From positions 25,898,503 through 25,962,502 of the forward strand of contig CM055095.1 of NCBI GenBank assembly GCA_029204225.1: a stretch of 64,000 nt of DNA, read 5' to 3'. Under the pieces are notes generated by a model. It worked only from the letters and a program-made list of their open reading frames with translations, was not told the origin of the DNA and did not search any database. Shown here piece after piece: positions 11,601 through 23,555 of the stretch (position 1 is the stretch's first letter; each line of letters starts with the position of its first letter). The DNA comes from Diphasiastrum complanatum (taxonomy: Eukaryota; Streptophyta; Lycopodiopsida; Lycopodiales; Lycopodiaceae). Both the position numbers and the translations under genes were made by a program.

Positions 11601-13181
11601 TCCTAACCCCTCCATTGTGCCATACGACTGGCATAGCTTCCTTATTCGAGAACTAACAAACTCCATCAAACCCAACAACCGTGAGCAAATCGCAGCAGGC
11701 CCCCTATTGTGTAACTTTGTCTGCACACTTCTTGAGGCGAAAGTGCGCGATTTCCAATGCTCAGCCCTCCTGTCTACCCTTGTGCCACATACTAACTTCT
11801 ACCCACCATCTCAAGCATCTACCTCATCCCAACATGCAGTCATTAACACAACGGCCAGCAAACGAATGTGTGGCACTGCCTCTACATCCACATCTCCATC
11901 TGTTACCCGATGACGTGTCTCCACTGCCGCACTAACTACTCCATCAACCACCGCCACTTCTTCTTCCGTGCAACCCCCCACTCTAATTTCTGTTGTCGCT
12001 ACCTCTCTTCCTATTCCATCCACATTTATTTCTATCTCCATCATCGTTTCTTCTGTTGATACCACTCCTACTTCTCTTCCAGTGTCCGCTGCTCCATCCA
12101 TCACCATCGCATCCTCCATTACTCTTGCCACTACCGTTGCTCCTCTCACATTCAACCCTTCTGATTCGCAACTGTCCCTTGACACTCTAGCATGGATGCA
12201 AGTTATCAATTTTTCACCCCCACGCCAGACACTTTCTGCTCCATCCTCACCTTCTTCCATACTCCACACCACCCTTCAGTTCCCCGCTGTTCCTCCCATC
12301 CTCTCGTTCGGACAAAACGTCCTCGCCCCTGTTTCCACAATTGTTTCTCACACCCCACCCGCTTCGCCAAAGGTTGCCGAGGGCAGCCAACCGTTGCTTG
12401 ATGAAGCATTTGTACAAACAGTTTTTGTAGCATCACCAGATCGAGCTGACCCTGCCTCCCCAAATGGCATCAGGACAAATGAAAACCTGATCGAAGACAA
12501 TGACGACGGAATTTCACAAGTCGTCGGGGCCGATACAACACAAGCCCCTGGCAGTGCCAGTGTACCAGCTGCTCCCACGGATCTAACGACGACGTACCAA
12601 ACCCTAGGAAAATACATCATGGATGCAGTAGCAACCAAAGCTATTCTAAAAAATAGGGTACTACAGTTGGCAACAAGTAACACACAACTACAAGCAGACC
12701 TCACCAAGCTGCAGCAAGAGCTGATTCTGGCTCGGCAACACGAACAAACAGGGCACCAGGAGATTGTCAAGCTGCAGCAGAAGGAGGAGGGCCTAAACAA
12801 ATATATTCAAAGCCTCTCCAAAGCGTTGACTCAGGCCTCCACAAAGGTGTGGGAGCTTCAAGCTGAAGCATTCCAACGGCTTGCCCCCATCTAGGCGCAA
12901 CTTATACTTTGGAAGCAGAGAACACGCGCCTGGGGACGGAGGTTAAAGCCTTACAAGACGAGAAGCTCGTCTGGTTAGCTCAATCTGCATCGGACACAAG
13001 GCCGCTTTCCCAATCAGAGATGAATCTTCTACGGCATCAGGTGCAGATTTATAGCCAAATCCTCAACAGCTACCAGACGAAGTTCAATAAGTATCGGGCA
13101 AGCACGACGCAAGAGCTCGCCCAGGCCAAGCAAGCCCTCAAGGCATGTCAGAAGTACATGGAAGACAAGAGGATGTGGTGA
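8640..13181 (+). mobile_element. Gypsy copy C: 3' half (integrase plus third ORF)
   Basis: The element enters immediately behind the O-methyltransferase remnant in the RNase H/integrase linker (PEWVADIVEYL, about 8705). Integrase follows (8850-9960): a zinc-binding region with CDVCQRARRP, core motifs GLDYIGPIHP and SDRGSHF, and a C-terminal KTKVIKGKLKFTGEGPHRI segment close to the same region of copies A and B. After a roughly 1.1-kb non-coding zone comes a third ORF region (11055-13181) with a Ser/Thr/Pro-rich middle and two coiled-coil blocks (12590-12890 and 12910-13180). It belongs to a diverged subfamily of A and B. No LTR was found at either end. Broken, with around ten or fewer breaks visible. 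Confidence 0.85.
10430..10860 (+). promoter_or_regulatory. Intergenic zone of copy C: iterated CCCTCGCAGA motif and TATA-like box
   Basis: AACCCTCGCAGA or close variants occur near 10467, 10497, 10617, 10636 and 10678, with reverse-complement forms near 10436 and 10607. A TATA-like GCTATATAAGGG lies at 10792-10803. A GAATTCGAGTCATTTG...GCTAGCGAAGCTCT segment follows (10806-10842) and is shared with copies A and B at the same place. The motif takes the place of CCTTCGCCGA in A and B. Function unknown. Confidence 0.55.
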
Positions 13182-13185
13182 AAGA

Positions 13186-13545
13186 GGTGCATCAGAAACA
13201 GAAGGAGAAATAACAGTAGGAGTGATACCATTTTCATTTTCCAAGCACATGAACACTTTTCTAATGTGTAAATTGTAGAACTTTTCTTCTTCCTCAAATC
13301 TTTTGACGAAATCATTGAGACGACTTTAAAGATTTTCCACTAAACTCAGAGTATCTTTCTTCTTAACAAACTCAAGATAAATCTTAACCCAGTCAATGGC
13401 CTCAAATAAGTCAATAAGACAAAGAATCTTATCCTAAGGTCCGGCAGAAGAACAAGTGGCCCTATCAATATTAATTATAAAATTATACAACTCAACGGCC
13501 TTTTTTATATAGCAAATCAAAGTCGCAAATAGACCTTTGTTAGCT
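13186..13545 (-). other. Unrecognised coding-like remnant, minus strand
   Basis: Read on the minus strand the sequence gives coherent, charged protein-like text: KAVELYNFIINIDRA, ILCLIDLFEAIDWVKIYLEF, KKKDTLSLVENL and RLNDFVKRFEEEEKFYNLHI, ending GITPTVISPSVSDAPLS. The composition is unlike random A/T-rich DNA. I do not recognise the family. It abuts the end of gypsy copy C in antisense and could be gag-like or a host-gene piece. The frame is interrupted. Confidence 0.4.
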
Positions 13546-15884
13546 TATAAATCAAATAGAAGGTAAGAACTTCAGTACTATCCCAACCAAGGAATAGTCG
13601 GATTTACACCACCAAGATGCATAGAAAGAGATACAAGACTGCACTTAGTTCCTCTTGACAAAGCAAGACTGAAGCCCTTTAAAGCCTTTATTCACAATCC
13701 AACAAGGAAAAATATAGCTGAAAAGTAAAATACAATACTAGAAAGCACCATAAAGCATAACCACTTTCAAGACGTCTAGCCACAATGTCTTAGCGATAGG
13801 CCAAGTTGTTATATCACCGTATCAAGTCGAGTGCCATACTAATCAGCTTACGGGCAATTGGCCCATATCAGTTCGTTTTATGCATATAAGGGTATGAAAA
13901 AGTTTTAATCGTTTAAAGTTTAACTTAGCCAAAAGATCTGGTGTGGACACGTGTGCTGGTATCAGAGCAAATCCATGTTATACTGAGACTCTTACAAAGT
14001 GAGGTATGTCACACACTATTGTCCATACTATCCATGCTTTCTAGTTGTATCTCACCAAAGGTCTAGAGTGACACTTGACAGGTAAGGTAAGGCAATGCCA
14101 TGATCGTTATATCGAAATCATATATATAACGACCATGGTATATGGACATTGTTTTGGATAGACAGATTGGGTTATTGAATAAGTGGTTTCCAATGTCTTT
14201 ACCAGGTATTAGGGCAGATCCATGCCATTCTAACCCTCTCATAGAGACAATGTGCCTTACACATATCCATGCTGTCTGGACCATTTTATTAGAGCCCTTA
14301 CCATACAGTTTACTGACCGAGGTTTCACTGAAAGTTATTTAGCAATAGTGTTTTTTGACTAAAGTCGTTTTTTTTTTTTGTAAAAAGGGAGAAGCATTTT
14401 GAAGAAACGTAAACGAGAATATTTTTTTTAAAAAAAAAAACACCGCCTATTTGTGTGACGTAGTATTTGCATCTAAATTGATATTGAAGCCCCCTACTTG
14501 AATTTTTGCAAACGAAATTTCTTGAGATGCTGCCATAGTTGTTTTTCTGTGAGAGTACTATCTTTTCAAGAAAGTGACAGCAAATGTGATTACTTAGTTA
14601 CGTTTTCAAAATTGAAAAGAAATAAAAGCGGAGTGTACTTTCTGTTTCATAGAATATCAATAAAAAACGTACCTTTGTTTCGAATGCGATAACGCTTGGT
14701 TCGAGTAAGAACCGGAGTGTAATAAAAGAGTTTGTAGTTACAAATGTTGTCATTAACACATGCATCAATAGTTCTTTAGTTTATTAGAATAAGACTGGCA
14801 AAAAGTAGTAGAACATCCAGTATACAATAAGAACAGAGCACTTAGATCATTTCTGTTGACAGATCCTCTGCTTGGGAGCACCTGTTTACTGATTCTTTTT
14901 TTGCTTCTGGTTTCAAGAATGATTCTGCCTGTTATCAGACTTCTTGGGCATTTCATGATGTTTTCTTGTTATTATAATGCCCAGAATCAGGCAAAAAGGA
15001 CTTGTTATCGGTGTAGTATTTTTGTCTTGCCTGTCAGAGGACAACCCAAGGTAGTCACTCTTGAACTGAAATCACATTTTCATCTACCCAAACATGTAGG
15101 TCAGGCATTCAACCAAGAAATTAGCATGAAGAAAGATTGCAATGCCATGAAATCCTACTCTAATGTTGTAGAAACGAGATACAACCAGATCCTAAACATG
15201 AAAACTAAGGTACATTTGCATTCCACAAAACAAGAACAAGAAATGAACTAAACTAGATAGCATTTTGGAAGTCCAAGAATCAAGAAACCAACCAGTCTTT
15301 TGATTATTGGACATCCCAAGAACATCAAGAACAGGGTTGTAAGAGAATATGCAAGAACTACACCACAAACCCAGTCTATTTAGTTTACTTGAATGTTGAT
15401 TCCTACATTAATCCACAAACAAGAAATGAAATCTAATCCACTCTAGGAAAACAGGAAATCGAATCCACTCTACTATCCACAACCACACACAAAGGAGGAA
15501 AGGGCAAGATCATGAATGCATCACTCAAGAAACAAGCATGACCAAGGAGCTCAATTGATGCACCAAAACTTGTGGAAGCTCTTCTCATTTCAGCATGGAG
15601 TAGGTACATTTCACAAAAAGCTCCTCTTCTCAAAGAGGGAGTCTCTTAAATAAGCAAGAGAACTCCTTAGGTGACATCCTAGTGGCATTTCCACATTACA
15701 CAAATTACAAGTGGAATAATGCTCTCCACTAGAGGTCATCATCAAAAGGTGCCTCACTCTACTTTCTTTAAGAGAGGTCTACTTGCATTTATTACTTTGC
15801 CTAGAAATACTAGTTCCTACATAGTCATTCCATCTTCCGGGATTCACCATGAGGCTTACACAGTTCTTGCTTGTCATTACTAAC
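13546..15884. other. Unassigned DNA with two primer-site-like segments
   Basis: No gene is recognised. TGGTATCAGAGC (13957-13968), the tRNA-Met primer-site sequence, is followed by AAATCCATG. A diverged version (CAGGTATTAGGGCAGATCC, 14203-14221) lies about 246 bp further on, and the sequence behind each is alignable, so an eroded LTR-element 5' region was probably duplicated here. A 131-codon open stretch (14856-15251) resembles nothing I know. Homopolymer A/T runs lie at 14366-14440. Confidence 0.45.
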
Positions 15885-17596
15885 TAGGACTCTTAATGTC
15901 GCAGGGCCTAAATGTCAAGTTAGTCAATAAAGTTGGGTTTCCCTCCAATTTTGATGGTTCCTACACTTTTTTAGATTTGAATAAAAAGAGAGGCAAGGCT
16001 GGACCAATAGGATTCAGAGGCCAGGGTCCTCCTCTCTACTATAAAAAGAGACCAACTCGAGTTGCTCTTGATGTTCATTTTCTCATTTCAATAAAGCAGA
16101 TTGGTTCTCTTTAGAAATGGATTGATGAATGTCCTTGCTCTTCCTTTCTTTTCCTCCATTTCTCATGCTTTCTTTGGATTTTGCTAATTGTTGGATTTGA
16201 TCATTATTGGGATTGCTATTTCTTATGCTTTTTGTGAGAGAGAAAAGGAGAGAGAGAAGAGTAAGTTTCTATCATTGTTGTGGATTTAGGGTTCACGAAA
16301 GTAGGGTTAATAGATGTTAGTGTTAATGCTTAGTGTTCAAGTTAGGCAAGAAAAGAAACCCACTACAATTTTGGGGTTGTTGCTGGGGAGCTATGCCAAT
16401 TTTTTAGTTTGCAGCATGTTTGGTTGATGGTTAGCTTGCATTAGGCATCTTGTCGTGGCATGAATAGTGTTAAATCTGCATTTTAGGGCTAGTTTGGGAT
16501 TGATTTTGCTTGATTTGAGTGGATTTGCTTGTTTGAAATCTAATCTGATTATTAAACAGGGAAAGCTATTCAGATCACCAATCTTAAGATCCATTTGGAT
16601 CTGAGATATCAGAGAAAATAACAAAAATCGGTCAAATCTGCCAAATTTGGTCAAAAGGAGGCAAAAAGCGTCATCAAAGCTCAAAACTTTTTACCCTCTT
16701 TCAGGAAACCTTCGCGAATTTGCAAACAACTTTGGTTTTGTTTACAGAACCTTCAGTTTGAAGGGCGAAGATTAATTCCCATCAGATTTCTAGAAACATC
16801 AGAAAAACCATCAAAAAACACCAAAAATTATCAAAACGCTAAAAAATATAGAAAAAGAACCTTTGCCCGATTCACTGTGCTTAGATGTGATTCAGATCTA
16901 TCTACTGCTAGGTTGGCAAAGAATAATACCAAAAATAGAAAGGGTTTCAGAGGATCAGTTGTCATATTGTCATATTTTTGCCAAAAAAGTCACTTTTTTT
17001 GCAAAATTACTAGCATTACCCTTGATCCTTCGCCAAAACCTTCGACGAGTTTCCAGAACATTCTATTTATAGAAAAATATTATTTTTGAGTTTGACGAAG
17101 ATTCTTCTTGATCATATCACAAAAAAAATCTTGATTTTTACCCTCGCCAGATTACATAAACTGTATTTCCTTGTGTCAAAAACCTTCGTCCGATTTTCCA
17201 TAGTTTTATCTGTGACAGATCTTCCATTTGAGAAGTCGGCGAAGGTTATTTCCTTAGAAATTGCCAAAAAAGTGTTCAGAGACTTTTTTTTTCCAAAATA
17301 GCACTCTTGAACCTTCGTCGAGCCAACCTTCACCTAGAGAACCTTCACCAGTCCTATTTTAGTTTCTAATTTTCCAGATCAAGTCTGTGTCAAAATTTGG
17401 ATCAAATCTGATATATTCTAAATTGGATTCTGAGAGATTTATCATATTTGAGAAGTATCGATTGATCAAATTTCGGAAAGTTTTTCATCATATAGAATCA
17501 GATTCTTGAAAAGTGGAATAGAGCTAGCTGATCAAATCTGAGATAGTTTTTTGGAAAAATCTATATCCAATCTCATTATCGATTATCTAAATTTCT

Positions 17597-20500
17597 AAAA
17601 GCAAAAAGAACCAGTAGTGGATCCAGTTCTGCTGATTCTGTACCATTGAATGATACACCAACAGCATCAGGAGTCTATCCAAATCTTAATGCAGAAAAAC
17701 GAAGATATCAGGATATGAGACAGTGGATTAAACCTCTGCAAGAAGAAGAGAAACTTGAAGCTGCTAAAGTAACAGCTGAAGTTCGGTCTTCACCATTGCA
17801 GTCTCCAAGAAATTTACGTACGAATATGAATGATCAATTACATCATTACGAATAATCCTTCAAGATGACTGAACCGGAAGCACCACATACAGAATTACGC
17901 ATGAACATTTTGTCTAGCAAGATCAATATTTCATTGGGAGAGTTCCTAAATTTGGTTCCAAAAGCAAAAGAAGTCTTAGCGCAAACGTTAGCTCAAGAAT
18001 AACCAGAAGTCCATCAGGAGCCGCTTTTTTGTGCTGGATTTGAATAATCTAACGATGTACTCCATGTTGGAGCCGCTTGGGAAAGTGAACAAAAGAATAT
18101 CACTTTACCGATACAACATAGACAATTTTCTAAAGAAGCAGCCGTGATAGATGGCAGTTCAGGAGTTAACATGATTTCTACAAAGCTATGTACAAAATGG
18201 GGCCTTACAAAGATTAAGCCTGTTACTTTTTCAATTAAGCTAGTTGATCAAACGACAGTTCGTCCATGAGGAATGGTAGAAGATATACCAGTCAGGATTG
18301 CAGGAGTACAATTCGTCATTACTTTCGTCGTGATGGACTTACCAGAAGCACCAAATGTCTATCGAGTTCTCTTAGGACGTCCACGGTTACGAGTTGCGCA
18401 AGTAGCTCATAACTGGGGTACCGAAAAAATCACTTTTGAAAATCGTGAATGTGCAGTTAAAGTTGATCCTATGACTTGGACTATCAAACCAGTGGTTCAA
18501 AAAGCAGATGACGATTCATCAACAACGGATCACACTTGTGATCGACCAGAGAAAAAACTGGGAGTTCACTACGATTCTCAAATGGATACCGTCAATTGGA
18601 ATGAAGCTCTTGCAACAATTGATTGTACAACAGGATATATATGTGTCAACAAGATATTCAATCAGAGTTGAGCGAGGTTTCCTTATTAAATCGAACATTG
18701 GATATGCCAATCACATTTTCACTAAATGTGCTGAATGTAGCTTCGATATCAACGGAACCTATACCAGATTCAATTGAGGATGATCTCATACCAGTGAGCC
18801 ATGTCTTAACTTATGATGGCAATGCAGAACTTACAGATGAACAGATTCTACATCATATGGATCTAACCAGATTTGGAGTGCGTGATGTTCTTGATGAACC
18901 AACAATCAAATCGCCCAAAGTAGTTATATTGAAGGTTCGATGACGAAGAAACAAGCTAAGAAACATTATAATATGGTCCTGAAATGGGAAAATCCCTCTC
19001 AAAAGGTCAATTCAAAAGAAGTGCCACCTCTATTGGATAAAGGCAAAGGAAAAGTCAAGAATGATTCTTCGAGTCAGATTTCTAGCAAGACATCATCGTC
19101 TAGGAAGTCTTCACCTGTGAAGAAATATTTATCATCCTGAAAGTCATCACCTCCACGATCAATTCCTACTAAGAAGACTAAACGAAGATCCAAGACAAGT
19201 CCTTTCGAAAAAGAACAAGCAAATGTAGTCCAGCATGATATTCTAGAGCATTTTAAATGTTATACACTGGATGATGTGGTTATCATGTTACCTAGAGCAC
19301 ATCATGAACCTGAACAACACATGCCGGAATCTAAAGAGATTTACGATGGCCCAGCTAGGACGCAGCCAATGAATCTTGCTGTGCAGAATGCCCAAATAAA
19401 GAAAAATTTGTACCATTTTGTTGTGATTGTGGATATGGGCATTGCTATAAAGACTGTCCAGCAAGACCGAAGCCACCACCAGTTGCAGCACTTGTAAGTT
19501 TGATGACAATCAAGCAAGGATCAGTAGCTCAGAATAAACCAAGTGCACCCTTGATGGTGGTCACCAGAGCACAAAAACAAAAAGAACCAGTAGTGGTTCC
19601 AGTACCTGTTAATCCTATACCATTGAATGATACACCAACAGCATCGGGAGTCTATCCAAATCTTAATGCAGAAAAACGAAGATATCAGGATATGAGACAG
19701 TGGATTAAACATCTGCAAGAAGAAGAGGAACTTGAAGCTGCTAAAGTAACAGTTGAAGTTCGGTCTTCACCATTGCAGCCTCCAAGAAATTTACGTACAG
19801 ATATGAATGATCAATTACATCATCATGAAGAACCCTTCAAGATGACTGAACCGGAAGCACCGCATACAGAATTACTCATGAACATTTTGCCTAGCAAGGT
19901 CAATATTTCATTGGGAGAGTTCCTAAAGTTGGTGCCAAAAGCAAAAGAAGTCTTAGCGCAAAAGTTAGCTCAAGAAGAACTAGAAGTCCATCAGGAGCCA
20001 CTTTTTTGTGCTGGATTTGAAGAATCTAACGATGTACTCCATGTTGGAGCCGCTTGGGAAAGTGAACAAAAGAATATCACTTTGCCGATACAACATAGAC
20101 AATTTTCTAACGAAGCAGCCGTGATAGATGGCAGTTCCGGAGTTAACCTAATTTCTACAAAGCTATGTACAAAATGGGGCCTTACAAAGATTAAGCCTGC
20201 TACTTTTGCTATTAAGCTAGTTGATCAAACGATAGTTCGTCCACGAGGAATGGTAGAAGATATACCTGTCAAGATTGCAGGAGTATAGTGCGTCATTACT
20301 TTCGTTGTGATGGACTTACCAGAAGCACCAAATGTCTACCAAGTTCTCTTAGGACGTCCACGGTTACGAGTTGCGCAAGTAGTTCATAACTGGGGTACCG
20401 GAAAAATCACTTTTGAAAATCGTGAACGTGTAGTTAAAGTTGATCCTACGACTTGGACTATCAAACCAATGGTTCAAAAAGCAGATGACGATTCATCAAC

Positions 20501-21354
20501 AACAGATCACACTTGTGATCGACTAGAGAAAAAATTGGGAGTTCACTACGATTCTCAAACGGATACTATCAATTGGAATGAAGCTCTTGCAACAATTGAT
20601 TGTACAACAAGATATATGTGTCAACAAGATATTCAATCAGAGTTGAGCTAGATTTTCTTATTAGATCAAACATTGGATACGCCAATCACGTTTTCACTAA
20701 ATGTGCTGAATGTTGAGCCTATACCAAATCCAATTGAGGATGATCTCACACCAGTGAGCCATGCCTTAACTTATGATGGCAATGCAGAACTTACGGATGA
20801 ACAGATTCTACATCATATGGATCCGACCAGATTTGAAGTGCGTAATGTTCCTGATGAACCAACAATCAAATCGCCCAAGGCAGTTATGTTGAAGGGAGAC
20901 AGGATCACATGTTCGATGACGAAGAAACAAGCTAAGAAACATTATAATACAGTCCTGAAATGGAAAAATCTCCCTCAAAAGATCGATTCAAAGGAAGTGC
21001 CACCTCTATTGGATAAAGGCAAAGAAAAAGTCAAGAATGATTCTTCAAGTCAGATTTCTAGCAAGACATCATCGTCTAGGAAGTCTTCACCTGTGAAGAA
21101 AGATTTATCATCCCGAAAGTCATCACCTCCACGATCAATTCCTACTTAGAAGACTAAATGAAGATCCAAGACAAGTCCTTTCGAAAAAGAACAAGCAAAT
21201 GTAGTCCAACATGATATGCCAGAGCATTTCAAATGTTATACACTGGATGATGTGGTTATCATGTTACCTAAAGCACATCGTGAACCTAAGAACACATGCT
21301 GAAATCTAAAGAGATTTACGATGGCCCAGCTAGGACACAGCCAATGAATCTTGC
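17597..21354 (+). repeat. Direct duplication of a 1.78-kb internal segment in copy B
   Basis: 17597-19380 and 19573-21354 are near-identical, sharing NDTPTASGVYPNLNAEKRR, the protease motif and the Ser/Lys-rich tail. The period is about 1.98 kb. The second unit continues into RT, the first into a gag zinc-knuckle segment. Unequal exchange between sister copies would give this arrangement. Confidence 0.9.
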
Positions 21355-22984
21355 TGAACCAGGAGAACCGGAAAAGATTGTACAAGTGGAATCACAACTT
21401 ACTCCTGAACAGTATCAAGCACTCCGTTTGTTACTTATTAAGTATCAAGATTGCTTTGTATGGACTTATCAAGATTTGAAGGGTATTCTCACATCAGTGA
21501 CTGAACATACCATACATTTAGTACTTGATGCAGTTCCAAAGGTTACAAAGTTCTATCGCTGTAATTCTAATGTGGCAGATCTGATAAAGAAAGAACTTCA
21601 GAGATTGCTTGATGCTGATTTCATTTATGAGATCAAGCATACATAATGAATTTCACCGATTGTCATTGTTCCTAAGAAAAATGGAAAATTGCGAATCTAT
21701 GTGAATCTCAAAGCATTGAATAAAGTGACACGGAAGGATCACTTTCCGTTACCTTTTACTGAAAGCATTTTGGATCGCCTTGTTGGAGTGGAAGCTTATA
21801 GTTTGCTGGATGGATTTAGTGGTTACAACCAGGTTAAGATTGCACCTGCCGATCGCCACAAAACTGCTTTTGCAACAGAATGGGGCACCTATGCTTACAA
21901 AGTAATGTCGTTTGGACTCTGTAATGCACCAAGTTATTTCCAAAGAGTAATGTAATTTGCCTTTTAAGATTATCTGCAGAAATTCCTTGAAATTTACTTG
22001 GACGACTTGGGACTTCATAGTACAGATACAGACCACCTGGATCGATTGAAGAAAGTATTTGAAAGATGCCGCAAATATCAGATTTCTCTAAATCCAGAAA
22101 AATGCCAGATATGGGTTTCGCATGGAGTTGTGCTTGAACATGTGATATCAAGACATGGTATTGCCACCGATTATTCTAAGATCAAATTTATTGTGGAATT
22201 GCCACCGCCAGCAACAATTCGAGGAGTTTATGAGTCTATGGGTCATGCGAACTACTATCGAATTTTTATTATCTTCTTTGCAGATTTAGCACGACCTATA
22301 TACAAATTAACTATTGTTCCTATTTGGACAATAGAGGCATTAGAAACCTTTGAAAAGTTAAAAAAAGCATTAACTTTAGCACCAATACTGCGTTCTCCAG
22401 ATTGACAACAGAACGTGAAGCGCTAGCCATAATTTTTTCTATTCAAAAATTTCGTCACTACCTCATGGAAACCCGATTGATGGCAGTTCATGCTTTAGCA
22501 GCAGAGAAAGCCCGCCGCAAGGCATGGCACGATCGTCAATTGCACAAAAAAGATCTGAAAGCAAGAGATCTTGCATTGATGTACAAAACCAAGTTGATCA
22601 AGGGTAAGTTCAAGTTTACTGGTGAAGGCCGGTATAAAGTGATAGAAATCCTGAACTATGGCGCAATAATTCTTGAGCACTTGGATGGAAAATGATTTGA
22701 TACTCCGGTAAATGACAGTCGATTACGCAAGTTTTGGCAGCCTGCTCCGCCAGTTCAGCAAGTCTGATCTCAATGGGTTTTTTAATTTATTTGTTTTTCA
22801 ATTTTTTGTTTTCGGTATTTAATTTGCTGACTTTTTTGGAAAAAGACAATTAAAAAAAAAATAAGGAAAGACTGATGAGCAAAAGTCAGGAAGTCATCAG
22901 CATCGGAAAAGATAGCACAGAATTTTTTATGGAAAATGCCTTAGAAAACCACTGTTTTGGATAGATTTGGCCAATATAGTATCA

Positions 22985-23480
22985 GAAACCTTCACTGAGC
23001 TCTCAGACTGTACATCCAACCTTGATTTATCTCAATTAAGGTGGGCGAAGGTTTCTAACAAGAGAAAATTCAATTTTTGAGTAGGCGAATGTTTAGTGAT
23101 ATGTCATTTTGAAAACCTTTGCCGAGCATCATAACCTCATTATGAACCTTCGCCGACCTGCTAAATGATCTTAAAATGTCAAAATTAGGTTGTCCATAGG
23201 TTCAAATTGTGAAAAAATGCATTTATGATAGTACCTGGGCGAAGGTTCATCCTTCACCAGCCTTGGAAAACGTTCGCCTGATAGGTTCAGATCCCTAGAA
23301 ATCTTTGTCGAACTTTTTATAGCCTATTTTTACAGTATTGTACATGCCTGCAAATTTTTGTTCAGAACTGATCAGCCAAACTACTATTCAGTGTAATGGA
23401 CCCACCAAATTCACCTATAAGTTGGCTGAATTCGATTCATTCCTCACTTGTGCTAGCGAAGCTCTTGGAAATTTTTCTTG
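22985..23480 (+). promoter_or_regulatory. Intergenic zone of copy B: iterated AACCTTCGCCGA motif
   Basis: Motif variants lie near 22987, 23118, 23143, 23250 and 23270, with reverse-complement forms (GGCGAAGGTT) near 23043, 23083 and 23237. They are followed by CACCTATAAGTTGGCTGAATT (23411-23431), the GATTCATTCC...GCTAGCGAAGC segment, and the ATG of the third ORF at 23556. The same motif is iterated in the leader (16700-17360). Confidence 0.6.
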
Positions 23481-23555
23481 CAACCAAAGCTTTCCAAATT
23501 TCCTGCATTGCCTTCTGATACACTTTCACGAGTTTATAATTCCTTTCTAATCATC

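Noticed and set aside
11811-12463. Several overlapping open frames on both strands in the third-ORF linker of copy C
   Set aside because: C/T-rich low-complexity sequence opens other frames; only the sense frame aligns with copies A and B.
14856-15251. 131-codon open frame as a possible gene
   Set aside because: Mixed hydrophobic text without family resemblance, splice support or neighbours to explain it.
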